This document shows, piece after piece, positions 52,401-59,954 of a DNA stretch of 64,000 bases; within the stretch, counting starts at the first letter, position 1, and every line of letters starts with the position of its first letter. The stretch is taken from the NCBI RefSeq assembly GCF_019753045.1, contig NZ_JAIELN010000001.1, positions 57,998 to 121,997 of the forward strand, read 5' to 3'. A program made the position numbers and the translations under genes. The DNA comes from Hyphomicrobium sp. (GTDB lineage: Bacteria; Pseudomonadota; Alphaproteobacteria; Rhizobiales; Hyphomicrobiaceae). The notes under the pieces were generated by a model. It was not told where the DNA came from, did not search any database, and worked only from the letters and a program-made list of their open reading frames with translations.

Positions 52401-53538
52401 AGCGCTGATCTGTAAGCGCTTCGAGACGCCTGTAGCCGCGCCCGACACCACCACCGCCGATGAACAGCTCGCCGTTTTCTCCGGGCGCCACGGGCTGGAA
52501 ATTTTCGTCGAGCACGTGCGTGGAATAGCCCGGTAGAGCCCTGCCGATGGCAACCGGCTCGCCGCTTACGCACTCATGCCACGTGGCAACGACGGTCGCC
52601 TCCGTTGGACCGTACGTATTCAGCATTCGGCGTCCCGGCTTTGCCCACCGCGTCACCAGCTCTTGCGAGCAGGCTTCGCCGCCAAGAACGAGCGTCGTCA
52701 CAGACGGCAGATCGCGATCGATCATCGCGAGCATCGTCGGCACGGTCGAGAAATAACTGATTTGCATATCGTCGATGAATTGGGCGACGTCTGCCGGCGA
52801 CCTTTCGACTTCTTCGGGCGGAACGACCAACGTTCCACCACGAGAAAACGCAGCCCAGATTTCTTCCACCGATGCGTCGAAGGCGGTCGAGAATCCTTGG
52901 TAGACGCGATCGTTCGCCGTCACCTTGTAGACTGAGCGCAGCGATTTGACGAAAGCGACGACGTTGCGATGTTCGATCATCACGCCCTTTGGGCGACCGG
53001 TCGAACCCGATGTGTAAATAATGTAGCTCAACGCACTCGGATGGATTTGCGCATCGAGCAGAAGGTCGACGGACTCGTCCGATTGCCCGGCCAGAACGTG
53101 CCGTTGCCGATCTGCCAGCAGGAGCGGTGTCGAGACTTTACCTTCGATCACGCCTGCGAGCGCGTTCTCCGAGATGATTAAACGCAACTGCGCGTCATCT
53201 TCTATTGCGCGGATACGCTCCAACGGCGAACGCGGATCAATCGGCACATAGGCGGCGCCGGCTTTCAAAATGCCGAGAATTGCCGCGTAAAGCTCCGGCG
53301 ATTTCTTAAGATAGATTCCGACGAGATCCTCGGCGCCAATTCCGCAAGAAACCAAATAATTGGCTATGCGATTTGCGGCCGCATCAAGCTCTTCATATGT
53401 GAGCGTTTCACCCGCAAATTCGATTGCAGGATGATCAGGCCGCCGCTGCGCTTGGAATTCGAAATAGTGATGGAGGAGCCGTGGCTCTCTTATTCGCCCA
53501 GTTTCCAGCGAATGCCGATTTGGTTCGTATACTGACAC
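49444..53538 (-). CDS. Membrane-bound Pls/PosA-family nonribosomal peptide synthetase
   Basis: A 1364-residue single-module synthetase. The adenylation domain spans about 20-515: YIIYTSGSTGRPKGVMIEH, FDASVEEIW at 220-228, NTYGPTEATVV at 307-317, and STSGKVDRKNLP with Lys505. The carrier domain spans 525-600, with the phosphopantetheine serine Ser562 in DLGGHSLL. Then come three membrane-helix pairs (about 630-700, 860-930 and 1110-1170), each followed by a hexapeptide-repeat acyltransferase-like unit (735-835, 975-1080, 1215-1320). This A-T-TM-C1-TM-C2-TM-C3 layout is that of epsilon-poly-lysine synthetase (Pls). The GTG start at 53538 has GAGGAAG just upstream. The product is predicted to be a homo-poly-amino acid. 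Confidence 0.92.
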   Translation of the reverse strand: MSVYEPNRHSLETGRIREPRLLHHYFEFQAQRRPDHPAIEFAGETLTYEELDAAANRIANYLVSCGIGAEDLVGIYLKKSPELYAAILGILKAGAAYVPIDPRSPLERIRAIEDDAQLRLIISENALAGVIEGKVSTPLLLADRQRHVLAGQSDESVDLLLDAQIHPSALSYIIYTSGSTGRPKGVMIEHRNVVAFVKSLRSVYKVTANDRVYQGFSTAFDASVEEIWAAFSRGGTLVVPPEEVERSPADVAQFIDDMQISYFSTVPTMLAMIDRDLPSVTTLVLGGEACSQELVTRWAKPGRRMLNTYGPTEATVVATWHECVSGEPVAIGRALPGYSTHVLDENFQPVAPGENGELFIGGGGVGRGYRRLEALTDQRFVADSFEPAKRGRLYRTYDHVRLGHEGELYFLGRLDDQVKLRGFRIELSEIEAVLMEHPQIKAAAAAVIAVGDDIKELAAFVVCHGADESLDRQAVDELLRRRMPAYMVPQYLDVIDELPMSTSGKVDRKNLPQPQTLLKGTGNIVAPASELEARIAAAWSEAFRLPSISVTDDFFLDLGGHSLLASRCASLVREAIAGVQISVRDFYEHRSVRALASVLESRMGADKQENPAQADVSEEAFKSVHPLMRWTTVSLQALSVAAYYSIILAPLAYMVLIATAVVDGQITWQRAAQISTVVGFAIWPSMLFLSIALKWLVIGRVKPGRYPLWSFYYFRWWFVTRFQALSWSEMFVGTPLMNLYWRAMGAKIGRNVLLSTSLCGAYDVVSIGRGSSIGLESQILGYRVEDGYLVIERVDIGENCFIGMHCNLGLGTSMGDGARLDDMSSLPDGTAMGSYECRRGSPALLAEVVTPEATTPSPTLLRTFTFGALHLALIYVMGYFLIATIIPSAIIIALGLSFGGPLGGAIGAFIAVPVGVLAYAIGAITIVTLLQPSEAGQMPVFSLAYLRHWFVSYLLKNTQTILLPVYATVYCPVFLRALGAKIGAGSEVSTVSHVTPSLLDVGDGSFLADACLIGGERVNAGTVEIGAVRIGSRSFIGNSALIPGGHAVGDNALIGVASTPPANASEIPDHTRWLGSPGFALPQTQPNVCFNDAEIFEPTRRAKIARTMTDTLRILLPGFIVAAEGIALASYLVIGYRSWPLWIVIAGIPFVAAALAAGSIVLTALVKQLFVGRIAPTVKPLWCRFIWNNELVNGVYETVAATTMTPLMGTPFISSCLHMMGCKIGKWCYLETTLFSEFDLVNIGDRACLNVGATIQNHLFEDRVFKADHIKIGDGCTVGNMAVVLYGTEMHAASNLGALSVLMKGDVLPAGTRWHGTPCEPLALPKARVAVRNNLRVVDGRSYAQPRRPARLVKRQIGLLHVPV

Positions 53539-54331
53539 GGGCTTCCTCGATCGGCTGACGCCACGAGCCCCCTTCTCCCTTGCGGCCGCCCATTGCGACA
53601 GCCACGGAAAGTCGATGCCCTTGGCATTTGGCGATCCATGTCCGGAACGTTACCGGTTCGCGCTGGCGGTTCTGATGTTCCGGCCAAAGGCGATCGTTGC
53701 GGGGATCAAATGCAACTGTTGATGCTTCAGCAATTCCGGTGCCAAGCATCTTGAGGTAGGCTTCTTTGAGCGCCCAAAGCCGAGAAACCGCCGTTTCCCG
53801 CTCCCCCACAGCCATCGATTTCAGTGCCGCGCGTTCATCAGTCGTGAAGACGTCAGAAAGCCATGCGTCATTCGTATCAGCGATGGCATTTTCAATATCG
53901 ATACCAATTGGACCGCACGTAGATACCGCTACAACGGACGCCCAGCGTGTGTGAGAACAGCTGAAATTCAACGCATTTGCGTTGTTCGCTAACGTCGGCT
54001 TTCCCCACGCAGACCTTTTGAAACTCCACTCGTGCGGTGCCGTCCGGCCGCCAACACTTTCAGTCAATGCTTTTCGAAGAACGGCACGTGTCGCAAGCGA
54101 GCGACGACGCATTTCGACGTTGCGTATCGATGCGAACTCATCGATGTCGGCTTCGGTCGCCGTCCCGAAATGCTCCGCAAGGTTACTTGCGGTGGCGTGT
54201 GGCACGTACCAAATTCGTACACCCGGGAATTCGTGCTCGGCTTCGAACGCATTAACAGAGATTTCCACCTCTGCCCCGCGCGCGGGAGGACTTTGGGTTA
54301 ATTTCCCCGGAAAAGAAAATAGACGAGCCAT
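53435..54331 (-). CDS. 4'-phosphopantetheinyl transferase (Sfp type)
   Basis: A 298-residue enzyme that loads the phosphopantetheine arm onto carrier domains. The Sfp-type motifs are GIDIEN (magnesium-binding acidic pair) and WALKEAYLKMLGTGI (the W-x-x-KEA-x-x-K signature), with AWGKPTLANNANALNFSCSHTRWASVVAVS before them. It lies directly upstream of the synthetase gene and overlaps its 5' end by 104 bases in another frame, so the pair is translationally coupled and the synthetase carrier domain is the likely target. ATG 54331 is chosen; a TTG at 54343 is also in frame. The last 40 residues lie in the overlap and are not conserved. Confidence 0.9.
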   Translation of the reverse strand: MARLFSFPGKLTQSPPARGAEVEISVNAFEAEHEFPGVRIWYVPHATASNLAEHFGTATEADIDEFASIRNVEMRRRSLATRAVLRKALTESVGGRTAPHEWSFKRSAWGKPTLANNANALNFSCSHTRWASVVAVSTCGPIGIDIENAIADTNDAWLSDVFTTDERAALKSMAVGERETAVSRLWALKEAYLKMLGTGIAEASTVAFDPRNDRLWPEHQNRQREPVTFRTWIAKCQGHRLSVAVAMGGRKGEGGSWRQPIEEARVSIRTKSAFAGNWANKRATAPPSLFRIPSAAAA

Positions 54332-54426
54332 TTTTGCAATCAATGCAGTCGAACACAGACGCGCGTCGTCGCGGGTCGCATGCGATCTGCTCTAAAAAGA
54401 ATTTGGTGTTAATGAAATGATAAACT

Positions 54427-55284
54427 ATGCTTACTGATCAAATTGCTGATATAAAGGTAAACTGCATTTTTTTGTCAAAAAATCAGCGACACTTTCAAAT
54501 CGGTGTCGCAAGGGTATTGGTATTGAAGATTCTAGCGAGTTTAAAGGGCGTGCTTTTACTTCGGTATGCGTTTTTTATCGTCGTTGGCTTCTTCGCCACG
54601 CTCGCGGCCACAATGGGAAATGCCGCTGATTCTGACGACGCACCTAGTGTTACACCTAGCGGCTTAAAACCGAATTACCCGGCGGATTACAATTGCACAC
54701 CCATTTCCTCACCATATGGGAGTTGGATTGACGTCGACGGTACGCGCCGCGATGAAATTCATACCGGCGTCGATGTCGGCCGATTGGGCGAATGGATATT
54801 GGCGCCGGCGTCGGGAACAGTGCGCGCGGCTTGGAAGGCAAATTGGAAATGGGGCACCGAAGGCGCCCTCCTGATCCAGCATGATCGTGACGATCTAAAT
54901 CTTACCAGTGGGCCGAAATTCTATTACTCCGAGTTCGATCACCTGGACTTCGACGAAATCAAACATTTCAGCGAAGGACAAAAGGTGAAGCGCGGTGACC
55001 GGCTGGCTCGCGTCACGCATCCCGGTGAAAACCAGACCTATCTGCCGGAGGTTCATTGGGAAGTCTGGAAAGCCGATCATGATGAACTGACGTGGCGTAC
55101 CAATCGTTACGATGCACCTGATTGGTGGAACGACAGCGCGGAGCTTATCGACCCTCTATCGCTTCTTGGTCTGAATAATCCGCCGACAGAGGATAAGCGC
55201 GTTGCCATTGTCCCCTTCGTAAAAGGCAAAGACTACGACGGCTTCCGCGGATTTACCTATATTATGCCGTGTACTCCGAAGTGA
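54427..55284 (+). CDS. M23 (LytM) family protein with degenerate HxH motif
   Basis: A 285-residue exported protein. An N-terminal membrane/signal segment (VLLLRYAFFIVVGFFATLAAT) precedes a LytM domain at about 95-215. Zinc ligands His112 and Asp116 occur in IHTGVDVG, and His210 in VHWEVW. The position of the first histidine of the usual HxH is Glu208 (E-V-H), so the catalytic base may be missing, as in regulatory LytM proteins. Active members cut peptidoglycan cross-bridges. It is divergent from the synthetase pair, with an AT-rich spacer of about 95 bases. The start at 54427 is tentative; the first 30 residues are unlike the rest. Confidence 0.82.
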   Translation: MLTDQIADIKVNCIFLSKNQRHFQIGVARVLVLKILASLKGVLLLRYAFFIVVGFFATLAATMGNAADSDDAPSVTPSGLKPNYPADYNCTPISSPYGSWIDVDGTRRDEIHTGVDVGRLGEWILAPASGTVRAAWKANWKWGTEGALLIQHDRDDLNLTSGPKFYYSEFDHLDFDEIKHFSEGQKVKRGDRLARVTHPGENQTYLPEVHWEVWKADHDELTWRTNRYDAPDWWNDSAELIDPLSLLGLNNPPTEDKRVAIVPFVKGKDYDGFRGFTYIMPCTPK

Positions 55285-55387
55285 GCCGTATTCCGCACCG
55301 AAAACCTCTGTGCGGGGTCGTGCTCATTGTTGGCATTACGCTTGCTTAGGTGTCTCCAAATTCGATCCGAACCAGGAGTGGGGTCCC

Positions 55388-55924
55388 ATGTCCCAAATTA
55401 TTTCGAAGCCGCGCATCGCCGTTATCACATTATTCTCGGCTGTATTCGCCGCTTTCTTTTCGCTCCCGGCCAATGCCCAGAACGCAGCACCAGCCGCACA
55501 GGCCGATAACGGAAGCGTGTGGTGGAACGAACTCATCAGCGCCAACCCGGAGCGCAGCCGCGATTTCTATGCGGGCGTGATCGGCTGGACGCCGAAGATC
55601 GTTGCGGCGGAAGATACCTCTCGTCCTCCCGCTGCCGGGGAAAACGAATACACTCTATTCATGCAGAACGGCAACGAGAGCGCCGGGCTCGCGAAGTATG
55701 ACGGCAAGGAGCCGACCGATCCCAAGCCTGGCTGGCTAACCTACATTCAAGTCAGCAATGTCGACGATGCCGTTGTCGAAGCCTTGAAAAAGGGCGGTAA
55801 AGTTCTCAAGGCTCCGACCGATGCCAACAACATCGGCCGACTTGCGATTGTCGCCGATCCTGACGGCAATCCCTTTGGGCTCGTCACGCCATTGAGCAAA
55901 GATTCGACTGCCGCGGGACATTAG
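55388..55924 (+). CDS. Exported VOC-family (glyoxalase-like) protein
   Basis: A 178-residue protein with a signal peptide (VITLFSAVFAAFFSLPANAQ) and a VOC domain: VWWNELISANPERSRDFYAGVIGWTPKIV, WLTYIQVSNVDDAVVEALKKGGKVLKAP and RLAIVADPDGNPFGLVTP. The domain resembles the glyoxalase-like proteins CFP30B-type, usually cytoplasmic; export to the periplasm is unusual. ATG 55388 is preceded by AGGAG at a 10-base spacing. The substrate is unknown. Confidence 0.85.
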   Translation: MSQIISKPRIAVITLFSAVFAAFFSLPANAQNAAPAAQADNGSVWWNELISANPERSRDFYAGVIGWTPKIVAAEDTSRPPAAGENEYTLFMQNGNESAGLAKYDGKEPTDPKPGWLTYIQVSNVDDAVVEALKKGGKVLKAPTDANNIGRLAIVADPDGNPFGLVTPLSKDSTAAGH

Positions 55925-55964
55925 AGTTTCGAAAGTCACCGCGAAGATCGGAGCGTTCCATCAT

Positions 55965-56010
55965 AGGCCCGGAGGGATCCGCAATCCCTGCCGGGCCTTC
56001 ATGCTTTCAA
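55965..56010 (+). terminator. Probable terminator after the VOC gene
   Basis: An extended hairpin: AGGCCCGG (55965-55972) pairs with CCGGGCCT (55991-55998), with an inner AGGGAT/ATCCCT stem. The following T-tract is weak (TCATGCTTTC), so efficiency is doubtful. Confidence 0.5.
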
Positions 56011-56133
56011 CCCACTCACGGGCAACCCATTAATTTCTGAAAGCCCTCAAGGGAACGCACCCTGCTCGGAAGGCGTTGCGAAATTGATCGGAATGCTCCG
56101 TCAGACGATTAGGAAGAAGCCAAGGAGGCAGGG

Positions 56134-56400
56134 ATGGAAAACGGCAACGATCCTCCCAGAATTCCTTTCCCCACGCAGGAGCCCGGAGAGCTTCCGACCC
56201 TGCCGCCTGCTCCGAAGGAGCCGCCCCAGCCTTCTCCGGTGCCGCTCGATGAGCCCGAGGCGGCCAATCGATCTTATTTGCGTGCTTGGCTTTTCGAGCC
56301 GCCATTTACGAGCCGTGACGAACAAGCACGAAGTCCCTCGCGTATATGGGCGACAATAGTCTTGTCTGCCCGCGGAGAATGCACGGCATATGCAGAATAA
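56134..56400 (+). CDS. Small proline-rich protein, unrecognised
   Basis: An 88-residue frame with an excellent ribosome site, AGGAGG at 56123-56128, six bases from the ATG. The first 45 residues are strongly proline- and glutamate-rich (PPRIPFPTQEPGELPTLPP). After about residue 47 the frame lies opposite the LysR gene, and its composition becomes ordinary. I do not recognise a family. The 127-base overlap with the converging LysR gene is the main reason for doubt. Confidence 0.5.
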   Translation: MENGNDPPRIPFPTQEPGELPTLPPAPKEPPQPSPVPLDEPEAANRSYLRAWLFEPPFTSRDEQARSPSRIWATIVLSARGECTAYAE

Positions 56401-57152
56401 GAAAATTCTGGTGCGCTCTTCACCAGAGATAGTCGCCCATCCCGCAAATAGGGATCGATGAAGCCACGTCTAAAATATCCGCGGCCGCCGACAGCCAAGA
56501 TGTATTCAAGCGCAAGGGGACCGTAGCTGACGGCAACGGCAGAGGCGCCCTCATCGGGAAAGGTGGAATAATAAGCGCCGGCGAATTCCTCACCCCAATC
56601 GATTTGAACGGTTTGGATCTCGTCGATCGGCTGCGTGGGATGGCTCGACTCTGCCAACACTAACTTTTCCTCAAAAATGAGTTCAGCTACCAGTCCGGGG
56701 CGTCGGGGTGCCCCGTAGAGAATAGCGGCGTCGAGCGAGCCTTCTTGGACTTGGTCAATGAGCCGGTCAGAAGTATCGACACGCACCGAAAGCGCCAATG
56801 CAGGATAGGTTTGGCGCATCCAGACAAGCCACAGAGGAACGATCGGATGAGATATGCTGAGTTCCGCCCCCAACATCACGACTGCTTCTTGGGCTTGGGA
56901 CAACCTGATGGACTGCGTCGCCTGGTCTGCGAGACGGACAAGGCTCACCGCGTATCTCTGAAACTTCTGGCCGGCCGGCGTCAGCTGTGTGCCAATCCTA
57001 TTGCGAACAAAAAGCGGACATCCGAGCTCTTGTTCGAGGACTCGGATGCGCGCTCCGATTGCCGTTTGCGTAACATGCAAATTCGCGGCGGCCGCCACGA
57101 AACTTCCCGTCTTAAGAACCTCGAGAAATGTTCGAGCAGCAGTGATGTCCAT
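56274..57152 (-). CDS. LysR-family transcriptional regulator
   Basis: A 292-residue regulator. The N-terminal winged helix is typical: MDITAARTFLEVLKTGSFVAAAANLHVTQTAIGARIRVLEQELGCPLFVRN. It is followed by the periplasmic-binding-like effector domain (about 90-290). The recognition helix reads VTQTAIGARIRVLE in place of the common VSQPAVSxxI. ATG 57152 begins the helix-turn-helix; the frame extends to 57194. It is encoded after the efflux operon on the same strand with about 215 bases between, so it may control that operon; this is an inference from position. Confidence 0.92.
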   Translation of the reverse strand: MDITAARTFLEVLKTGSFVAAAANLHVTQTAIGARIRVLEQELGCPLFVRNRIGTQLTPAGQKFQRYAVSLVRLADQATQSIRLSQAQEAVVMLGAELSISHPIVPLWLVWMRQTYPALALSVRVDTSDRLIDQVQEGSLDAAILYGAPRRPGLVAELIFEEKLVLAESSHPTQPIDEIQTVQIDWGEEFAGAYYSTFPDEGASAVAVSYGPLALEYILAVGGRGYFRRGFIDPYLRDGRLSLVKSAPEFSYSAYAVHSPRADKTIVAHIREGLRACSSRLVNGGSKSQARK

Positions 57153-57367
57153 CTTGTTCCGAATCCAACAAACGAAAATCTCGAGGCGATGCATAGGAAC
57201 GCTGTCGCCGAGCCTTTTACATGCCCAAACGGAAAAAAAATATCGTAATGCGAGGAAACGGCTGACCCTGACCCCGCCTCGGAAGGTCCAACTTCAAGCA
57301 TCAGATGCCGTTGGAAAGCGATGCGCACGGGAGAGACGAGAGTAGAAAGCCCCGCAATCAAGTTCCG

Positions 57368-58837
57368 TCAGCCGGACTTTCCCTGTGAAACCGCATTTCC
57401 GGACAAGCGCGATTTCTGCACCTGCGGTACCTGCCAACTTCCGCCCAGAGCCAGGAAGATTGCAATCTGGTACTGACTGACGTCCGTTTGCCCGGCGGCA
57501 TAAGCTTGCTCGGCTGCCGCAAGACTGCGGTCGGCATCCAACGAGGTCAGCGCGTCCGCACTGCCTCCTTGCCACAACCTCCGGGCATCGGTCGCGACCT
57601 TGCCGGCTCGGTCCCGGGCATGCCTTAGGTTTTCCAACCGCTCGAGACTGTATGCGTAGTTAGTCATTGCGCTTTCAATTTCACGAAGCGCAACGAGAAC
57701 TGTCTTGTCGAACAGCGCGAGGCTCGCATTGCTTCGCGCTTCAGCGCCGGCAACGCGCGCGCGGGCCACGTTGTGATTCACGTTCCAACTGATCATAGGC
57801 CCGACGCCAAAGCGATTGGTGAGCGGCCCAAATAGATCCGTAGCTGCGCCCTGGGTGCCGATGGATGCTCCGATTTTTACGTCCGGATAGAGTTCCGCGG
57901 TCGCGACGCCGATCATCGCCGTCGATGCCGCAAGCCGGCGTTCAGCGGCGCGAACGTCCGGACGGCGGCTGAGAAGACCGTGAGCATCTCCCACCAGGAT
58001 CTTCGATGCCAATTTCAATGGCCGCCGACAGTTGAGTAGAGAACGATCGTAGCTTTCCGGAAGCTGCCCTATGAGCGTCGTCAATCGATACGCCGCATTG
58101 ATTTGACGTGCCTCGAGCATGGGAATTTGCGACTTGAACTGCCGATAAAGGCCCTCCTCCCGATCAATGTCGAACGACGCGACGCGGCCGTTCGTTGCCA
58201 TCGTGCGCGTCAACGAAATCGTCCGCAGCTGAATGGCAGCTGTTCGTCGCGCGGACTCCAATTCGCTTCCGGAGTTGCAAATGTCCGCATATGCGCGAGT
58301 CGTATCGGCGACAACGTTCACGCGGACAAGATCGCGCGCGGCAACGGCCGCCTCGTCATTTGCAGACGCCGACTCGGTGCCGCGCTTGATGCCGCCGAAC
58401 AAATCAAGGTCATAGTTGATGGCGATCCCGAGATTGGCGATCTGATGCTGGGGCGGCTTGATGTGGCTAAGGTTGGCTTCGGCGGATTGCTGGACGTAAC
58501 TCGTCTCGAAGGCAGCGCTTCCGTTGATCTGGCGGCCGGTCTCGGCTTCCGCGAGCAGCGCATGAGCTTGCTCAAGATTAGCTTCAGCGATGCGCAGGTC
58601 GGTATTGGCGCGCAATGCCCTCTCAACAAGATCGGAGAGCGTTGTATCATCATACAGGCGCCACCAGTCGGCAGCCGGCTCGCCGGAACTCGTCATCCCG
58701 GTTTTGGAAGCGAACGCCGCGTCCGCAGGAAGTGCATTTACGAGCGCCTGTCCGGGCAGGTGATAATCCGGACCGACGGTACAGCCGGCGAGAAGCGGTA
58801 GACATATCCCTATTGCCTGCAGGATGACTTTCACCAC
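57368..58837 (-). CDS. Outer-membrane efflux channel (NodT/OprM family lipoprotein)
   Basis: A 489-residue outer-membrane factor. The lipobox LLAGC is at about residue 19, followed by TVGPDYHLPGQ, the standard NodT/OprM start. Two repeats of the coiled-coil/hairpin unit follow, with LVERALRANTDLRIAEANLEQAHALLAEAETGRQ, RRPDVRAAERRLAASTAMIGVATAELYPDVKIGASIG and EARSNASLALFDKTVLVALREIESAM. It forms the exit duct for the FUSC/HlyD pump encoded upstream, overlapping the HlyD gene by seven bases. Confidence 0.93.
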   Translation of the reverse strand: MVKVILQAIGICLPLLAGCTVGPDYHLPGQALVNALPADAAFASKTGMTSSGEPAADWWRLYDDTTLSDLVERALRANTDLRIAEANLEQAHALLAEAETGRQINGSAAFETSYVQQSAEANLSHIKPPQHQIANLGIAINYDLDLFGGIKRGTESASANDEAAVAARDLVRVNVVADTTRAYADICNSGSELESARRTAAIQLRTISLTRTMATNGRVASFDIDREEGLYRQFKSQIPMLEARQINAAYRLTTLIGQLPESYDRSLLNCRRPLKLASKILVGDAHGLLSRRPDVRAAERRLAASTAMIGVATAELYPDVKIGASIGTQGAATDLFGPLTNRFGVGPMISWNVNHNVARARVAGAEARSNASLALFDKTVLVALREIESAMTNYAYSLERLENLRHARDRAGKVATDARRLWQGGSADALTSLDADRSLAAAEQAYAAGQTDVSQYQIAIFLALGGSWQVPQVQKSRLSGNAVSQGKSG

Positions 58838-59730
58838 GGAAAGCTCCGCTTGACCGTCGGATTGCCGGGCCGCGGTTTGATTTCGACCGTCGCTGTCTGT
58901 CCGACGATCAGCTTGAGCCCCGCCGGAATCTCATCGATCGCGATGCGGACGGGAATGCGTTGCGCTAAGCGAACCCACGAGAACGAGGGATTGACGTTTG
59001 CCAATGCCGTTTCGCGCTCGCTGCGCTCGCGATCCGTGATGCCGGACGCTATGCTTTCGACATGACCATGCACCGGCTCTCCGACTCCCATGAGAAAGGC
59101 GACGGCTGTGTCGCCTACATGGATGGCCGGAATTTTGGTTTCCTCGAAATACCCTTCGATACGCATGGACTTCGCATAAACGAGCGCCGCGACTGCCTCT
59201 CCCGCCTTCATGTAAACGCCGGGCTGAAGGGTCATGTTGGAGACATACCCATCGACCGGCGCGCGCACGTTGGTACGATCAAGGTTGAGTTCTGCAAGAT
59301 CGCGGGCCGAAGTCGCTTCCGCTACGCGGCCACGCAATTCGTCGACCTTGGCACCGCCCTGCTCAATCTTTTCGGCAGCGATAACGGTAGACATGGACCG
59401 ATTGCGGCGATCCTCTCTCTCCGCCTGAGCATAGGTCGCCTGGGCGCTTGCAAGCGTGGCAACCGCGCGCTGTAGCGCCAGCTCATAACGCGGCCGGTCC
59501 ATAACCAAAAGGATCTGGCCTTTATGGACATATTCATTGTCCTGAACTCGTACCTCGGTCACCAGTCCGGAAACGTCCGTTGCCACCTGGACGACATCGG
59601 CTCTGACCTTCCCGTCACGCGTAATGGGTTCGATCTGATATCGCTGCCAAAGCGCCTGAAGTCCCGCAAGTGAGAGCGCCACGAGGAGCAAGGTTCCGAG
59701 CGTGCGGCTCCAAAGCAAGCCGTTCATCAT
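58831..59730 (-). CDS. HlyD-family periplasmic adaptor of aromatic-acid-type efflux
   Basis: A 299-residue membrane-fusion protein. One N-terminal anchor (LLWSRTLGTLLLVALSLAGLQALW) is followed by VATDVSGLVTEVRVQDNEYVHKGQILLVMDRPRYELALQRA, a coiled-coil hairpin, then NLDRTNVRAPVDGYVSNMTLQPGVYMKAGEA. This matches the AaeA/EmrA branch. ATG 59730 overlaps the DUF1656 stop (ATGA). It couples the FUSC transporter to the outer-membrane channel. Confidence 0.93.
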   Translation of the reverse strand: MMNGLLWSRTLGTLLLVALSLAGLQALWQRYQIEPITRDGKVRADVVQVATDVSGLVTEVRVQDNEYVHKGQILLVMDRPRYELALQRAVATLASAQATYAQAEREDRRNRSMSTVIAAEKIEQGGAKVDELRGRVAEATSARDLAELNLDRTNVRAPVDGYVSNMTLQPGVYMKAGEAVAALVYAKSMRIEGYFEETKIPAIHVGDTAVAFLMGVGEPVHGHVESIASGITDRERSERETALANVNPSFSWVRLAQRIPVRIAIDEIPAGLKLIVGQTATVEIKPRPGNPTVKRSFPW

Positions 59731-59954
59731 ACGGGGAACCTTGTCGGCAAGAAGCGCCCGTCCGCGAGCACCGCAAGCCCCCACCAAAGAACCGCAAAAA
59801 TTGCGATATCAAAAAGAGCAGGGCGCCAGCTGACCAAGTCTAAAGGCAAGCGATGAACCAACGGGCGCAACCAGTACGTCAGAAGGCTGGCGATGATTGC
59901 CCAACAAAGTGCGGCAGGAACATACACGCCGAAGAACTGTACCTCGTCGATCAT
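59727..59954 (-). CDS. DUF1656 (AaeX-like) small membrane protein
   Basis: A 75-residue protein with two membrane segments (VYVPAALCWAIIASLLTYWLL-like and DIAIFAVLWWGLAVLA). The start IDEVQFFGVYVPA is typical of DUF1656/AaeX, a small partner always found with FUSC and HlyD pump genes. It overlaps both neighbours by four bases. Confidence 0.88.
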   Translation of the reverse strand: MIDEVQFFGVYVPAALCWAIIASLLTYWLRPLVHRLPLDLVSWRPALFDIAIFAVLWWGLAVLADGRFLPTRFPV

